Assembly (NCBI RefSeq): GCF_963678635.1
Contig: NC_087065.1
Coordinates: 15,413,853-15,477,852 of the forward strand
Origin: Symsagittifera roscoffensis
Lineage: Eukaryota; Xenacoelomorpha; Acoela; Convolutidae
Reading direction: 5' to 3'
Length of the DNA: 64,000 bases
A program made the position numbers and the translations under genes. Within the stretch, counting starts at the first letter, position 1, and every line of letters starts with the position of its first letter. This document shows, one piece after another, positions 35,695 to 48,050 of this stretch. The notes under the pieces are model-generated. The model ran no database searches. It worked only from the letters and a program-made list of their open reading frames with translations, and was not told where the DNA came from.

Positions 35695-35956
35695 TTTTTG
35701 TACCATGGTCACAGTGAGTATCAGATATACGTTTACCAAACAAAAAACAGTTCATTAAACTGCATACCAAGCCTAGGTACAAATCGTGCATAGTTTATTA
35801 GTTCTTTTCAGTTACATTTTTGTACGATGGTACCACTGAGGCACGATTTGCAGTTCGACTAGATATACAGTTTAATGAACTAATTTCTGTTTGGCAACCA
35901 TTTATCTGACCGAAGTAGCTAAAAATTGATCCTCAGAGGGCCTATGGTACAAAAAT
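35695..35956. mobile_element. Second family E hairpin element
   Basis: About 262 bp, with the same ends (TTTTTGTACCATGGTC ... CTATGGTACAAAAA) and the same inner strings (ACGATGGTACCACTGAGGCA, AACAGTTCATTAAACTGCAT). The left arm is shortened near the loop relative to the first copy. Confidence 0.8.
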
Positions 35957-36754
35957 TTAACAGCAATTGCTAATTTAGTTGTTTTTAATAATCGTATGGA
36001 AAAAAGGTGTGTTTAATTTGAGATTTTCAAAAACTTTTGACAAGTTTTTTTTCTGCTGGATATCAAAAGTCAGCAACTTGTGACATTGATAGACACCAAA
36101 AAAGCAATGCAAAGTTTGTATCGTATTTAGCAAATGAATTCATTTCCGTCAAAATCAGAAATCTTCTGCCCTTTCATTTCTTCAAAAAATATTCTAGCTT
36201 ACTTTTTTGATAGCAACACATAAGAAGAACAATTGTATACGTGTTTTGATAAACCTGGTATTCCAAAAAAAATAAATAACTTTTTTTGGAAATTTGAAGA
36301 AAAAATAATCAATAACAAAATAATGAAGGAATCAATAATAAATAAATTTAAAGAATGAATTTAATTCTAGCAGATTTTGAAGTAGTTTAGTTAAAGTGAC
36401 ATTTTAAAGTCAATCAAAGCCCGTAATTCTGCTCAAAATTAATTACGAAACTTCATTATCATCAAGTTAACCTTGTTGTCTTGTTGCTTGGAAGAGTATA
36501 CATTTTTTCTGAAAAAAAAACAACTTTTGGCGAGTTGAAAACAAACAGTTAACTCTATCAACAAGTTTTTTTTTCTAACTAGTTTAAGGAAAACTGATGA
36601 TGGCCGATGGCAGCGACCGTCCTTTAGTGAACATGCTGGTGATCAAACAAGCTTTGAAAATGCGACAATAAAACCTTTTTGTGGCAATAGATCAGTCTAC
36701 AAATATTTTTTGTCTCTGAAACTTGCTAACTGTATGTTTTTGCAGCTGATTTAT
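35957..36754. other. AT-rich noncoding DNA
   Basis: No gene. Contains diverged relatives of the sequences that flank the family E hairpins, at about 36190-36250 and 36400-36480. Confidence 0.3.
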
Positions 36755-37000
36755 TGTTTCGACTTTGGCAAAAAAGACGGAATTTTTGTGCTTTAGTTTC
36801 TTTCAAATTTTTCCTTTGCGATCGTTTTTTGCAAAGTTATGGGATTTAAAGATTGCCTATTCGGTCAAAATAGGATAATTAACGCGCGATATATTTCGTG
36901 CTTTTAACGCGTAAGCGGAGATTTAATCGGTCTTAGAAATCAATCCAAATTGAATTGAGGCTTCTTAGTTGGTCTAATTAATGTTTCATTATGTTCGAGT
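36755..37000 (-). mobile_element. Family A right-arm fragment
   Basis: The core GCGCGATATATTTCGTGCTT and GCGTAAGCGGAGATTTAATC are clear, preceded by GGAATTTTTGTGCTTTAG. The terminus is missing. Confidence 0.7.
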
Positions 37001-37757
37001 AAGACTGCTCGTATCAGGGCAAAACCCTGAATATTCCGACTGCCTTTAATTGGTCTTGGATAGTTTTTTGATAATTAAAAGTTGGCTTAACTATAAATTT
37101 CAGGGAGTGCAGTCAAAAATTAAACCTGTCATAAAGTAGACAAGTTGTAAGTCAATCCTAATCGAGATAAGAAAACAAAAGTACGAAGCATTTTGTCTCT
37201 ATTCTGATTGCTTTTGACGTGTCTGTCTTTTGGCTACTTGTTGTCATCTTGTTGCTACATATCCGAATTTTAACATGATAATATCAAAAATTGATGTGTT
37301 GCAATTTGAGTCGTGTATGTAAAAAAGTAGTGTATTTTGAGTTAATAAAAGCAATAAGCTGCCTGAATTCAATTTAGAACTTTTTTTGTAGTGCGGGATA
37401 ATAGAACAAGCAGTTTTTAGACATAATCTTGGCAGAATACTACGGTGGTGTGCATACTCGGCTGGGACCGTGTAGATCAAGAGATCGACCCACCGAGGGA
37501 CCAGAGTTTTGTAAAAGTGGTCTGAATAATAACACCCTGAGCATATATATCCTTCACTTTCTTTGATAATTGGAATAAAAATGTTACTTTGTACTTAAAA
37601 TAGCGTGTAGAAAAGTGTTTTTTGAAAAGGGTCAAAAAAATCAAGATTTTTGCTTTTTGAAAATTTAATATATTTTTTTTAAAAACGAACATTACTTCAT
37701 AGATTCTAAAAGGCAATCAGAACATTCAGGGCTTCCCCCCGGTTCGAGCAGTTTTGT
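37001..37757. mobile_element. Family A foldback copy, diverged
   Basis: The left end is AAGACTGCTCGTATC with CAGGGCAAAACCCTG at about 37003-37030; the right end is CAGGGCTTCCCCCCGG, GAGCAGTTTTGTTC, ending 37757. The interior is diverged but keeps GCATATATATCC and the AACATTCAGGG block. Confidence 0.6.
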
Positions 37758-38100
37758 TCAACTTTGTGAAACTTGTTCAACTTTTTTCAATGCACTTCAT
37801 TTAAAATCTGAATGGAGAATCATAACACAATTTGAATCGTGTTCAATGTACAAGACTCGTCGTGATCAACGCCTATCTTAGCAAATTTTTCGTTTTCAAA
37901 TAAGATCGACTTAGTGTATTTAATTGTTTTAGGAGAGCTCCGAAAATTGATTTGAAAACGTTTTCAGTTTTTGATTGGAGATTTATGACTTAACACAATT
38001 CGTGCCCGTCGCTCAAGGCAGCGAGTTAAAATTCTGAGATCAGAAAAAGTCAGGGGCGGTTCTATTTAGTGACCCCAACAGCTCGTCCATTGACCTTTTT
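37758..38100. other. Noncoding DNA, no feature recognised
   Basis: AT-rich. A GGGGCGGTTCTATTTAGTG string near 38052 may be a family C end. Confidence 0.3.
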
Positions 38101-41100
38101 GTAGTCATTTGGATTTTATTGGTAATCTTAACACTGGCTTTATTATTATTTTAACTCATTAGCAAGTTACTCCATGGCTTCTAGTTAATAATCATAAACT
38201 GGTGCCGACATTAAACAGGTAAACTGATCCCAGCTGAGCATTAAAATAGTCAATTAGGTGGTCTCTGATCCCTTAACGAGCACATTGAATTGACACCCGT
38301 GTAACATAACAAGCATTTAATTCCCTGCTCAGTAAGGCTTCCCTTTTTGCTTATGCCCTCCGCAAAATTAAATATTCAATTGAAGTAAAAAAAAATTAAT
38401 CATATGGACTGTCCTTATCATAAAATGACTAATTGCTATTAGAAATGAAAGCCTTAAAAGGGTAAGTAATCTACCGGCGGACAAAAAAACTTCAATTAAA
38501 TAATGATAACCGATATTTTTTCGTTGTCGTCATAGTTTTTTACCATTAATTATCACGCATTTGTTATTCCTTTTTTTAATTGAAAAAAAAACAAAGCATA
38601 GGTAAGAATTATCACAATCAATTTGCAGCTTTTTTGTATTTGTTGCAGTCTTCTCTTTCATTATTTGTCCCTTGCACCCCTAAATCACAGCGCCTAATCG
38701 CCATCCCCGTAACCCAAAAAGTGCCCTGTTTGATGAAAGGGTAAAAAGAAGGATAAGTTATTCTGCATAATGGTAGTAATGATCGACGCCCACGGAAGGC
38801 GAGCTCATTATAATTTCACATTCTCACTTTTATTAATTCCTTTCCACCAATTTCCTGCCTAATTAGTCGCAACGTCCCCTGCAGGTGCTGTTACATATTG
38901 AATGACCAGCCGATCCGCAATTTCCTCAATCTCACCCCTCCCCCCCCCCCTCCCTTGCGCCCGCTGATAGCCCCTACGATCCCATACCCTATGATTCCCA
39001 GTTTTCTAACTTAGTCTCTCCTTGTAGAAAATTAATAAAGCGTCCTTTTCATCAACTACTAAAAATTGTGAAGTATATCAAAACTGATGTGAAAAACCTC
39101 AAAAAATAATAGGAGAATTGGTGTTTCCAGTTAAAGACAAAAATCACATGAAAAATCAGGGAAGAGGGAGGGGTCGACAGATTGTATGGAATACTTATTA
39201 CAAACCCTGACTATTGATTGTTTTTATTCTCTATGAAAACGTCGTTTTGGTAGGAAGGGGGGCAGGAAATTAGAGCCATGTTTATTGCTGGTTTTCTGTA
39301 GGTTTCTATGGTGGCTAGGTTTGTATTAGTAGTTAGTTAGTATTATTGGTTAGGCTGGTTAGTGAAGTGAGTGATTGCTATTTGAGGGGTACTCCTGGTT
39401 CCAGCAGCCGCGCATGTCGATAAGTCGAAAATTCCATGGTTAGCTTCTTAAGATAGCCCATGTTTGAATTACAATAATTATTTCACAAAAATTAAATTTT
39501 TTTACACCCTTAATTTTATCCCATTTGCTATATTTCACAAAAACAACTGATATTTGCTTTTTTGAATTTGTTTCAGAAATTCTGAAGATTCTACCGTTAG
39601 GAATTCTTGCTGCTCTGTTAAAATATTAAGTAGTTTAGTGAACTGACTGGTTGTTGGTAAAGGATAGATAGATAATTCAGTTAATTTCTTTCATTTATTC
39701 TCTGCTTCCACTTGTACGTATGGGCCCCTTGGTGCTCTTATTATCCCCGAATGGCGCCGGCTAATCGTCCCCGGCACAACGGCGACTCAAGCAACGCACA
39801 GAAAAGAGGCCCGCTCTTGCTCCATTTTCAAATGATTATTTTGATTAACTTGCCTTGTTTCAAATCTAACCCCTAAACATAAGTGCCATCTAATCGCACC
39901 ATTTCAAGTCGAACACGCACCTTGCCGAAAACTAACTGAAAGCATTTGACATACACTTGTCTGAAAAAATTTGACATGAAATGATTTCACGGAAATGGTA
40001 AGAAAAACTTAAGGTTGACTTGATATTTGTAAAATGAAAAAGTAAATTAGTTAAAACTACTTTTAGAAGAAATAAAATTGACAATTCCGGAGCCGGCGTC
40101 TTATTAGTTGAATCGTTCAATCGGTTTACTTTTTCGACGAGATTTGATATCGGTTTAATTTCTTAGTTGTTCAGCAAATTGACGTTCTTTCATTTACAGA
40201 ATCCTAATTCTGTTCTAATAAGTTGCCGAGTTTTATCCAAATTTCCAAGCCTGGATACCGAAAGAAGCAAAAAGTGCCCCCGTAGGTAATACGGTGTAAT
40301 GCCACAGCCAATTTTCAGCTAGTTATCTTAACCAGTTATTTATGCGGGCGCTTTAATGGTTTAACTAGTTAACGTGTCTGTAAAATTGGCCTATTTGAAG
40401 GATTGGAATGGTATGGTTGACTATTGGTTGTAGTTAGTGTTTGATAACTACCTTCTTGTAAATTATAAATTAAATCCCTCTGAACTCGCTTTGCTGGGGT
40501 TACTAACTCTCTTTATAAACTGGTTAATACTTTTTTTGTTTCCATTTGGCGTGTTATCCGTCCATGCTCTAATTTAGTCGCTAGATTAAACAAGCACGGT
40601 TTAATTTATTAGTGATTTACCTGGCGCCGAGAGGCGCTTAATTTAAGTCTCCGAGTCCTAATAAACCTCAACTTTGTTCCAACTTTGCCTCTATACAAAT
40701 CAAAATAACACTTCTAATCAAATCAACTTAAATCACCTACAACCACCAGGTAAGCTACCTACCAATGTAAAATCAGAGCCCACTGAATCATTTCATAATA
40801 ACTACCCTTTAACGGCCATTTGGTCCTCCTAGCCATAATTTTCGTTAAGTCATTTCAGAAACGGAGCTTAAAAATACGGTTCCAGCAATTGGCTCACTTA
40901 AAAACCAATTTTCCCGACCTATAGCTATTAAATTCTAGTGCATATTATTTGGACCTGCTGTTAGCTCATTAAATGGCAAGGGTATCCCCAAAAATTCAAT
41001 AAACTGAAGAAGAACCCCCTTCCCATTTCAGAAAAAAAAATCAATTACTGATCGAAAAGCAATCAAAGAAGAGCGCAACCATTAGTTAAGTTATGGGCAT

Positions 41101-41783
41101 GGCCATTCATTGGAGCTTTAGTAGTTAAAGCAAAGTATGTTAGTTAGTGAATTAATACGTTATTTCTTAGTCCGATTCTAGCAGCCTCCTTATTAATGCT
41201 GGTATACAAGAGAGGCACATTGTATAGAATGGTAGTAAAATGAGAAGAAATACAGGTAAGTCTTTTTTCTTTTTCCTATCAACCGGTTCCAATCAACGCT
41301 AGTTAATTTTAAGTAGTCCCTCTATTCATTTCCCCCTTATTTCTATTTTGTTCACATGCGCCGCACACACACAGTAGTAACTCATTCATTCATTGTATTT
41401 AATTTAACATTTTATCAAATCCCCCCAATTGTGCGACCAATGCAATTGCAATTTTGCAATTCATTTTCCCAATTTTTATCCTGATTGCTCCTACGATCTA
41501 CTGCGAGGTAGCTGGCTAAGCTGAGAAAGGCAACAGAAGTAGTATAGTTATATAGTAAGCAAGTAATAAATAATAAGTAACCCGAGTTATTGGGTTTCAA
41601 TTGAGACTTTTCGTTCCACTTTTCAATCGGGGTCCAAATAAAAACCAACCTCTTCAATCAATCAGCCCAACAACACTGGCCTTCGCAACACAGCCAGTAA
41701 GTAGCTCACTTATTATAACTTCTTAATGTTATAACTAAAATTTAAACTCAACTCGTTGCAATTGATTGCTTATTCAAGCCTAA

Positions 41784-41816
41784 CACCCCTCCCCTCCCCT
41801 CCCCTCCCCTCCCCAC
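41784..41816. repeat. (CCCCT)n microsatellite
   Basis: About six direct CCCCT units on the + strand. The complementary strand is G-rich and could form a quadruplex. Confidence 0.85.
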
Positions 41817-42014
41817 CACGACCAATCACCGCCAATTGCCATCATCACCTTCAGATCATGCAGAAAACTACCATCCAATCACAATGAATCTCCTACAGCG
41901 CATAGAGTTATTTATAAAAACCTTTTTGCCTTCAATTGGAGCCCATTTTAACTTTAGCAATCGACTTTTGGGATATAAATTGGGATATTCACGGCAATTT
42001 AGAGGACGATAATG

Positions 42015-42062
42015 ACGAGGACGACGATGGTGATGATGATGATGATGAGAATAATACATGAT
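42015..42062. repeat. (GAT)n-like trinucleotide run
   Basis: GACGACGATGG followed by repeated TGATGA units and AATAATACATGATGATG. Simple repeat, slightly degenerate. Confidence 0.8.
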
Positions 42063-43534
42063 GATGTTATGGGGGGAAGAGAGAGGGGGGGGGGACAATA
42101 CAGAAGGGACATTAACCCATTTCACCCAGTTGGGTTATATGAAAAAACGAGCGGGGATAAAATTTAGCAATTAAGCACACATATAATGCATTTGCGTAAT
42201 CATTCCAATTCCAGCAATCGCTCCAAGGCTTTTCCGTAATTATTCACCGTCGATCGCATATCTGGAAAAATACAACAGATGAGGAGAAATTAACAAATTT
42301 GGGGAGAGGAAAAAATAAAACAAAATCAATACAGCAGCCAGTTTTTAGTGGAGATTGCACAAGAAAAGACCTACAAGTTCAATGTATTAAAATAGTGAAC
42401 AGGTGAATCACTTGATTGCATTTACTATTTTGCTTATTATTAAATACCTCAACCGACCGTAATTTAATGCACTACTTCATATCCTTTTTGTTATAGTATC
42501 CCCTTTTTGACATTCCCTTTTAGCCAACAAAATTTAATTAATACAGCTGATTAATTCTTTTTCTGCCCTTTCGCTGTAAGAGTCAACCTCCACTTTTTGT
42601 GGCTTTAATAGCTCAACACTAACTTTTTTCTTTTTTTTGCCAAGTAATTATTGACGAAATAAATAGCTCAATTAATGAAATTATGACACCATTGTTACAC
42701 TGTTTGCTCTGTTAATTTACCATTTCAACACTCGGTAAGTAAATTGAGCTTTTACGACAAAAATATCTATTGTAATTGCGATGCAATTCATTGGAGCTTC
42801 AGTTATTTTTTTCATTAAATAGGCAAAAAAAAACAATATAATCCAAGCGTGTGTGTAATGTACATAGATTGTCTGGCCTCATTTTCAATAAATTACTCCA
42901 AAAAATTCTTTCCTATATAATGAAGTGGGATAAATTATTTTCGCCATGTGTATGAAGTGCGTTTGTTTATAGCTAAATCCTCATACATATAAGAACATAC
43001 TGTTTCTCTAAATCTAAATTACTCGATTTTTTTTCTATTTTTTACATCTTCGCTCACTCGCTTCTTAATTTTTATTTTTCCTTTTCCTTTTTTTGCGCAG
43101 CTCTCCTGGTTTAATCCGCACGGCAACGGATATTCGCTTTCATTAGCTATTAATCATTATTTTATTAAACAACATTTCGCATTTTGAACGCATATTATTC
43201 AAAATCAATTCATTTTCCCCTATCGACCTATCTCCCCATGTATTAGTCCCTGTCCGCTCCTCTTATTAACTAGTGCCGTCCATTCCATATATCTCCATTT
43301 TTAACATCATTGCCCCAAAAATCTGCCAATTCTGCACCGAAAACGCCTGCAGATAAAATTGAGTTTTCATTCACGCCGTTCTTGACTTTGAAAATCTGTG
43401 AAAAATTTTTAAACTTTGCTAAGTCTAATTTAAGGGGCGAGAAACTAAACTGAGAAGCGGAGGAGTTTAATGGTGAGTACAAAAAATCAATCGCTCATCA
43501 CGTACAAACTTTCGAACTTGAAGGTTTTAACGAA

Positions 43535-44033
43535 AAACGATAACAGGTGAAATATCTTTTAAACGTTGAGCTCAGCACAACATCAATTTTTGATTGGTTC
43601 AAAAGGTTCCCTGATTGGTTCGAAAATGGCTGGCTAAAAAGTCGGAAATTGTTTGAAGGAAAAAAAAAAACTAAACCGAACGCAAACATTCCGTTATTTT
43701 CTTCGAACAATCCAACTACTTCGGAGCAATTACAAAAACAAGAACAAAAACAGCAAAGACAACGGAAGCTCAAAATTTTTAAGCTTCCGCTGCAAAAGTT
43801 TTTTGTAACTATTATGCGCGATATATTTCGTGCTATTTACGAGTAGGCGGAAATTCAATCCACCTTACAACTCGTTTCCAAACTGGCATGCTTTTGAATC
43901 TATTCAAAACTTTGCTATACGCGAAATATATCATTTCTCGAAGGAAAAATTTTAAAAAGCGAACAACACATTTAAATTACGGTTGGAACATTTAGAGTTT
44001 TGCCCTGATACTAGCAGTCTTGTTTTTTTATCC
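43535..44033. mobile_element. Family A foldback copy, diverged
   Basis: Inner left-arm sequence (GCTGGCTAAAAAGTCGGAAAT, split GGCTAAAAAGTCGGAAAT; ACATTCCGTTATTTTC) is followed by a right arm with the core GCGCGATATATTTCGTGCTA and the end CCCTGATACTAGCAGTC, TTGTTT. The left terminus is not found. Confidence 0.65.
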
Positions 44034-44276
44034 AGACAATTTCGACTTTTAACTAGCTTTTTTTCATCGATTTTTACATATCATCGTATACGTATGATGA
44101 TATATAAATATGATCAATTATATCAATTTGTACTTTACATACTTTGTGGAGGATAATGGAAAAATTATTGGATTTTTTAAATTTTTTTTTGGAATTTTTA
44201 TCAATTAATTTTATTTAACTGCTCGACATAAAATAAAATGCATTGGAAACATTCAATGATACGAACAGTCTCGTTT
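44034..44276 (-). mobile_element. Family A right-arm copy directly adjacent
   Basis: Starts with ATCCAGACAATTTCGACTTT and TTAACTAGC and ends CAATGATACGAACAGTC, TCGTTTTTT. The core is missing or unrecognisable, so it is internally deleted relative to the full copy. Confidence 0.55.
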
Positions 44277-45669
44277 TTTACTAACTTTTTTTGTCTGATT
44301 TTGTTTTTTGTTTCCAAGATCTGATTTTGTTTTTGCTTCCAATAAAGATCCCAAAACTGAGCAGGGATTTACAGCGAAATTTTTGATTGATCGTTTTGTC
44401 TTCAAAATGGTAATAAATTGTGTCATTTTTCCGATTTTTGAGAGAGCAATTAAATGAACATGCGAAAGTTGTCTCTATTATGAACCGTTTTGGTGATCGA
44501 AAATTAAAATTTTCTGGGTTTTCTTTCAGATTGGAGATAAGAACGCGCTGAGGTATCGACACAAAACATTTTTGAGTTGTTTGATATAGGCCAGAAATAA
44601 TGACATTTTGAATCTAAGAGCGGTGCAATCATTAACAAGACAGCTGGTATCAGGAAAACCCTGATCTCTAAGCAAAAAGATAAATTTTTTGTTATGAACA
44701 ATCAAAAATATCCCCCGCACGCAATACCAAAAAATTCATAAGAAAAAACCCCAAATTAGCTGAATTGGTGTTTTTGCTAGCCCCATAAAAACACGAAAAA
44801 AGCCAGGTCAATGAATTTTTAGATTAAAATCAGGGTAGGGCACTGAAATTGGTCTGAGCAAACACAAATGATCTCTCAATGTTTTTTCAAATTTTGAAAC
44901 GAAAAATTGAAACTTTGGAGACAATTTCAATTCAATGTAATGTAAAAGCACATATGTTGTTCCCACCATTTGAAAAATGCGGAAGAACTTTGTATTCGGG
45001 AGTGTTTTAACTTTTTTTCTTTTTCTCTGTTTTCCAAGCAATCTCAATTATCACGAATGATTATCGGAATGGGTCGAATTATATATCACCTTAACGCCTT
45101 TTCAATTTTGATTCCAAAGACTTGAAAATTTTTTCAGTGTGGAGAAAAACCTGTTTGAAATTTTGAATTTTTTCTGATTTTGATCTAATAAGGTAAGCGT
45201 CGAGGCTTACAATAGCTTATTTATTCTTATTTCAAGCCGTAAAAACTTAATTTTTTTTCGATTATAGTTAGTTCATTTCTCTACAAAAGTGCTTACCAAT
45301 TGGCCTATTTTACTATGAATGTGGAATATTCTTAAGATCTACTTTCTTGTTCAGTTCTTTTATCGCACCATTCAAAAAAAAACGACACTAATTCGAAAAA
45401 ACATTTTTTTTTCTATTTTATAAGACTATGGTCGGAGCATTCTGTGCTACTTGCACAGCAACCGTCTATCCTTGTTTTTATTGTAAAATATTTGATTTAA
45501 AAGACTGTTGGTATCAAAATGAAGCCCTGAATTATCCTGTTTTTCAAGTCAAGTCGTTTTTTTCTGAAGCTTTTAAATTATAATCTAAGAATGGCAAATT
45601 CAACAAATCGTGTTTACTTAATACCCATTCACACTCCAAAAATATCTAAAATTTCATCTAATTCAAACA
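44277..45669. other. AT-rich noncoding DNA with family A end fragments
   Basis: Short left end AAGACAGCTGGTATCAGG at about 44637 with AAAACCCTGA. At 45431-45485 is a variant end (GGTCGGAGCATTCTGTGC, then CAACCGTCTATCCTTGTTTT). No gene. Confidence 0.4.
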
Positions 45670-46806
45670 AAACAAGACTGCTCGTATCAGGGCGAAGCCC
45701 TGAATGTTCCGACTGCCTTTTCAGGTTTATGAAGCAGCAATAACGTAAATATCATTAACAAATTAAATGTAAAAAAAAAAAAAATCTAAATCCATAAAAA
45801 TCATCCCCCCACACGCCATATAAACTACAAAAGAATAGATTTCGCTCCTTGTAACAAATCATTCCTGGCAAATAAGCTTCTTTCACCAATTTGGAATGAG
45901 TTCTGAGACGGATTAAAGCTCCCCTTACGCCTTACGCGTTAATAGCGCGAAATATATCGCGCGTTAATTGTCCCAAATTGGCCAAATTGGCAATCTTTAA
46001 ACCCTCATAACTTTACGAAAAATGATCACAGGTGAAATATATTTCAAATTTAAGCTCAGGACAACAATACCTTTTGAATGATATTCAAAAATTCCATCAA
46101 AAATGGCTAGTTAAGAAGTCGAAATTTGTCTGAAGAAAAAAAACCTACCCCGAAAAAAACCTACCCCGATCGAAAGTCGGAACAATTATACTGGAAAGAA
46201 CTATGGCGTAGTGTTTCCTATTTAATAGCCAGATTTAGCTTCCTCGAAGAAAACTAGCAGGGGTCAAGTGTGGTGTAATATAACAGTCTTTCTAATTGTT
46301 CCGACTTTCGATACGAAAGTAACGGAATATTTGTGCTCGGGTGGGTTTTTTTTTTCTTCAGACAAATTTCGACTTTTTAACTAGCCATCATTCGAAAGGT
46401 ATTGTTGTCCTGAGCTCAAATTTGAAAAGATTTTTCACCTGTGATCATTTTTCGTAAAGTTATGGGGGTTTAAAGATTGCCATTTTGGCCAATTTGGGAC
46501 AATTAACGCGCAATATATTTCGCGCTATTATCGCGTAAGCGGAGATTTAATCCGTCTTAAAATCGTTCCAAATTGGTTGAAAGAAGCTTATTTGCCATAA
46601 TTGATTTGTTACAAGGAGCGAAATCTATCCTTTTGTACTTAATATGGCGTGTGGGGGGATGATTTCCATAAAAAATTTCAAATTTAAGAAAAAAAATTTT
46701 AATTTATTTTGATACATTTAATTTTTTGATGTTATTACTGCTCCATAAAACCTTAAAAGGCAGTCGGAACATTCAGGGCTTCGCCCTGATACGAGCAGTC
46801 TTGTTT
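45670..46806. mobile_element. Family A foldback element, complete copy
   Basis: Left arm about 45670-46177 and right arm about 46294-46806 are inverted copies separated by a 116-bp spacer. Termini are AACAAGACTGCTCGTATC plus the hairpin CAGGGCGAAGCCCTG and their complement. Conserved blocks in order from an end: GAATGTTCCGACTGCC, GGAGCAGTAATAA-like, ATCATCCCCCCACACGCC, the core, AACCCTCATAACTTTACG, and CACCCCGAGCACAAATATTC. No coding capacity. It looks like a non-autonomous foldback or long-TIR MITE; the TSD is not clear. Confidence 0.85.
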
Positions 46807-47227
46807 GCCTTTCTTAATGATTGGCAATACGAAAAAAAAAAAATTTGCCTCGGTGTCGAAAAAACTGGTTTAATGTTTTTCGGTTATCGTCACTACTGCA
46901 ACTTTAATTACTGCAACTAAATTGCCCGCGATTGAATAATGTAACAGGAAATTAAGAAAAGAGAAACAAAAATTCAATTTAAGTTTTGATTTTTTTCTTT
47001 AGCCACGCTGGTCGGAACATTCTGTGCAACTTGCATAGCAAGCAGCTATCTTTGTTTCTGTCTTAAGTTTTCGCTTTGTTTCTAAGAAGACAGCCAAGTC
47101 ACAAGTGATAAGTTTGCAAAGTTCAAGCCATTTCTTTGCTATTTTGAATTTACTAAGAACAATTTATTATTTCGTAGTTTTTTGAATATGTAACTGTAAC
47201 CTTTTTAAAAAAAAATTACTTGACCCA
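46807..47227. other. Noncoding DNA with a variant family A end
   Basis: At 47009-47056 GGTCGGAACATTCTGTGC is followed by GCAAGCAGCTATCTTTGTTT, in direct orientation with the variant at 45431. Otherwise nothing is recognised. Confidence 0.4.
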
Positions 47228-47570
47228 GGCGCGGATTTAGTTTTTTATTCTTGAGGGGAACCTTATTTAAACCAGCCAAATTGATTTACCAAGCTTTCTT
47301 AGAACACTATCACTATAAGGATCCTATTTATAAAACATTTTCTGAGCCGCAGGCAACTTTTGCAAATAAAACAAACGATAAACGAAATTTTTGCGCACTT
47401 TTTGGACGGTTTTGACAATAAATAGCGTTTTTTCAGTGGGTGCTTCAAAATAAGTATTTAATAGAAAAGTTTAGGGCGAGCGGGTCGACTCCGAGAGAGG
47501 GGGGGGGGGAGGAGGTTACCACTAGCCCTTCCCCCTGGCCCTTCTAACTCCAATACTGATCGAATCTATT
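47228..47570 (+). mobile_element. Family C repeat copy
   Basis: Starts CAGGCGCGGATTTAG and contains TTTTCTGAGCCGCAGGCAAC and TTTTTGGACGGTTTTGAC. It ends in a G tract and CCTTCCCCCTGGCCCTTC. Colinear with the copy at 16060. Confidence 0.6.
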
Positions 47571-48050
47571 ACTTCTATGAACTTCTATCTAATCTGTAAG
47601 CTTCTGTTTTTCAATTTTTGTCAGCTTCATAAAGTTTTTTGTTAAGTTGCGCGATGTTTTTCTGGTGTTGCGTTTTTTTTCTAAAGACCAGAACTTAGAG
47701 AAATAGTTTGAAATAGTGCAATACAATGCTAGAAAAGTTGATCGGAATGCCTGACCGTGTAACTTGAATTTGATTGGCTAAAATTACTCAATCAAATTTG
47801 ATAAAGCTTACGATGTAGAAAAATTGATTTTGGGCCTTTTAGTGCATAAGACCCACAATTTTTTCTGAGAAACCACCCAGTGGAATTCTAGAATTCAATC
47901 GCGAAAGTCTACGTGACAAAGTTGCTGGAAATTTTTGAATAAGTCGGAACATTCTGAGCTTTTACTTCAACAAAGTCGATTTCTACAATCGCATTTATTT
48001 TTTTAACACGCCTCTAGTTAGTTTAGAAGTCGCGTATGCGTCAAAATGAC
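47571..48050. other. Noncoding DNA, no feature recognised
   Basis: AT-rich. No gene or clear repeat. Confidence 0.3.

Larger units (their letters stand above)
38101..43500. other. Long single-copy island upstream of zfhx
   Basis: About 5.4 kb without any family A, B, C or E sequence, in contrast to both flanks. It is rich in TTAATTA, AATTAG, TAATGA and TTAGTTAGTTAG strings, with C tracts (C12 at about 38940), a (CCCCT)n run at about 41786-41815 and a GATGAT run at about 42030. Several donor-like sequences occur, e.g. CACCAG|GTAAGC at about 40750 and ATACAG|GTAAGTC at about 41261. No protein-coding gene is visible. Absence of repeats plus homeodomain-type motifs suggests long-range regulatory DNA or noncoding exons (inference). 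Confidence 0.4.

Noticed and set aside
41261-41270. Splice donor ATACAG|GTAAGTC as evidence for a gene in the 38-43 kb island
   Set aside because: Isolated donor-like sites occur by chance, and no matching coding exon or convincing acceptor chain was found.
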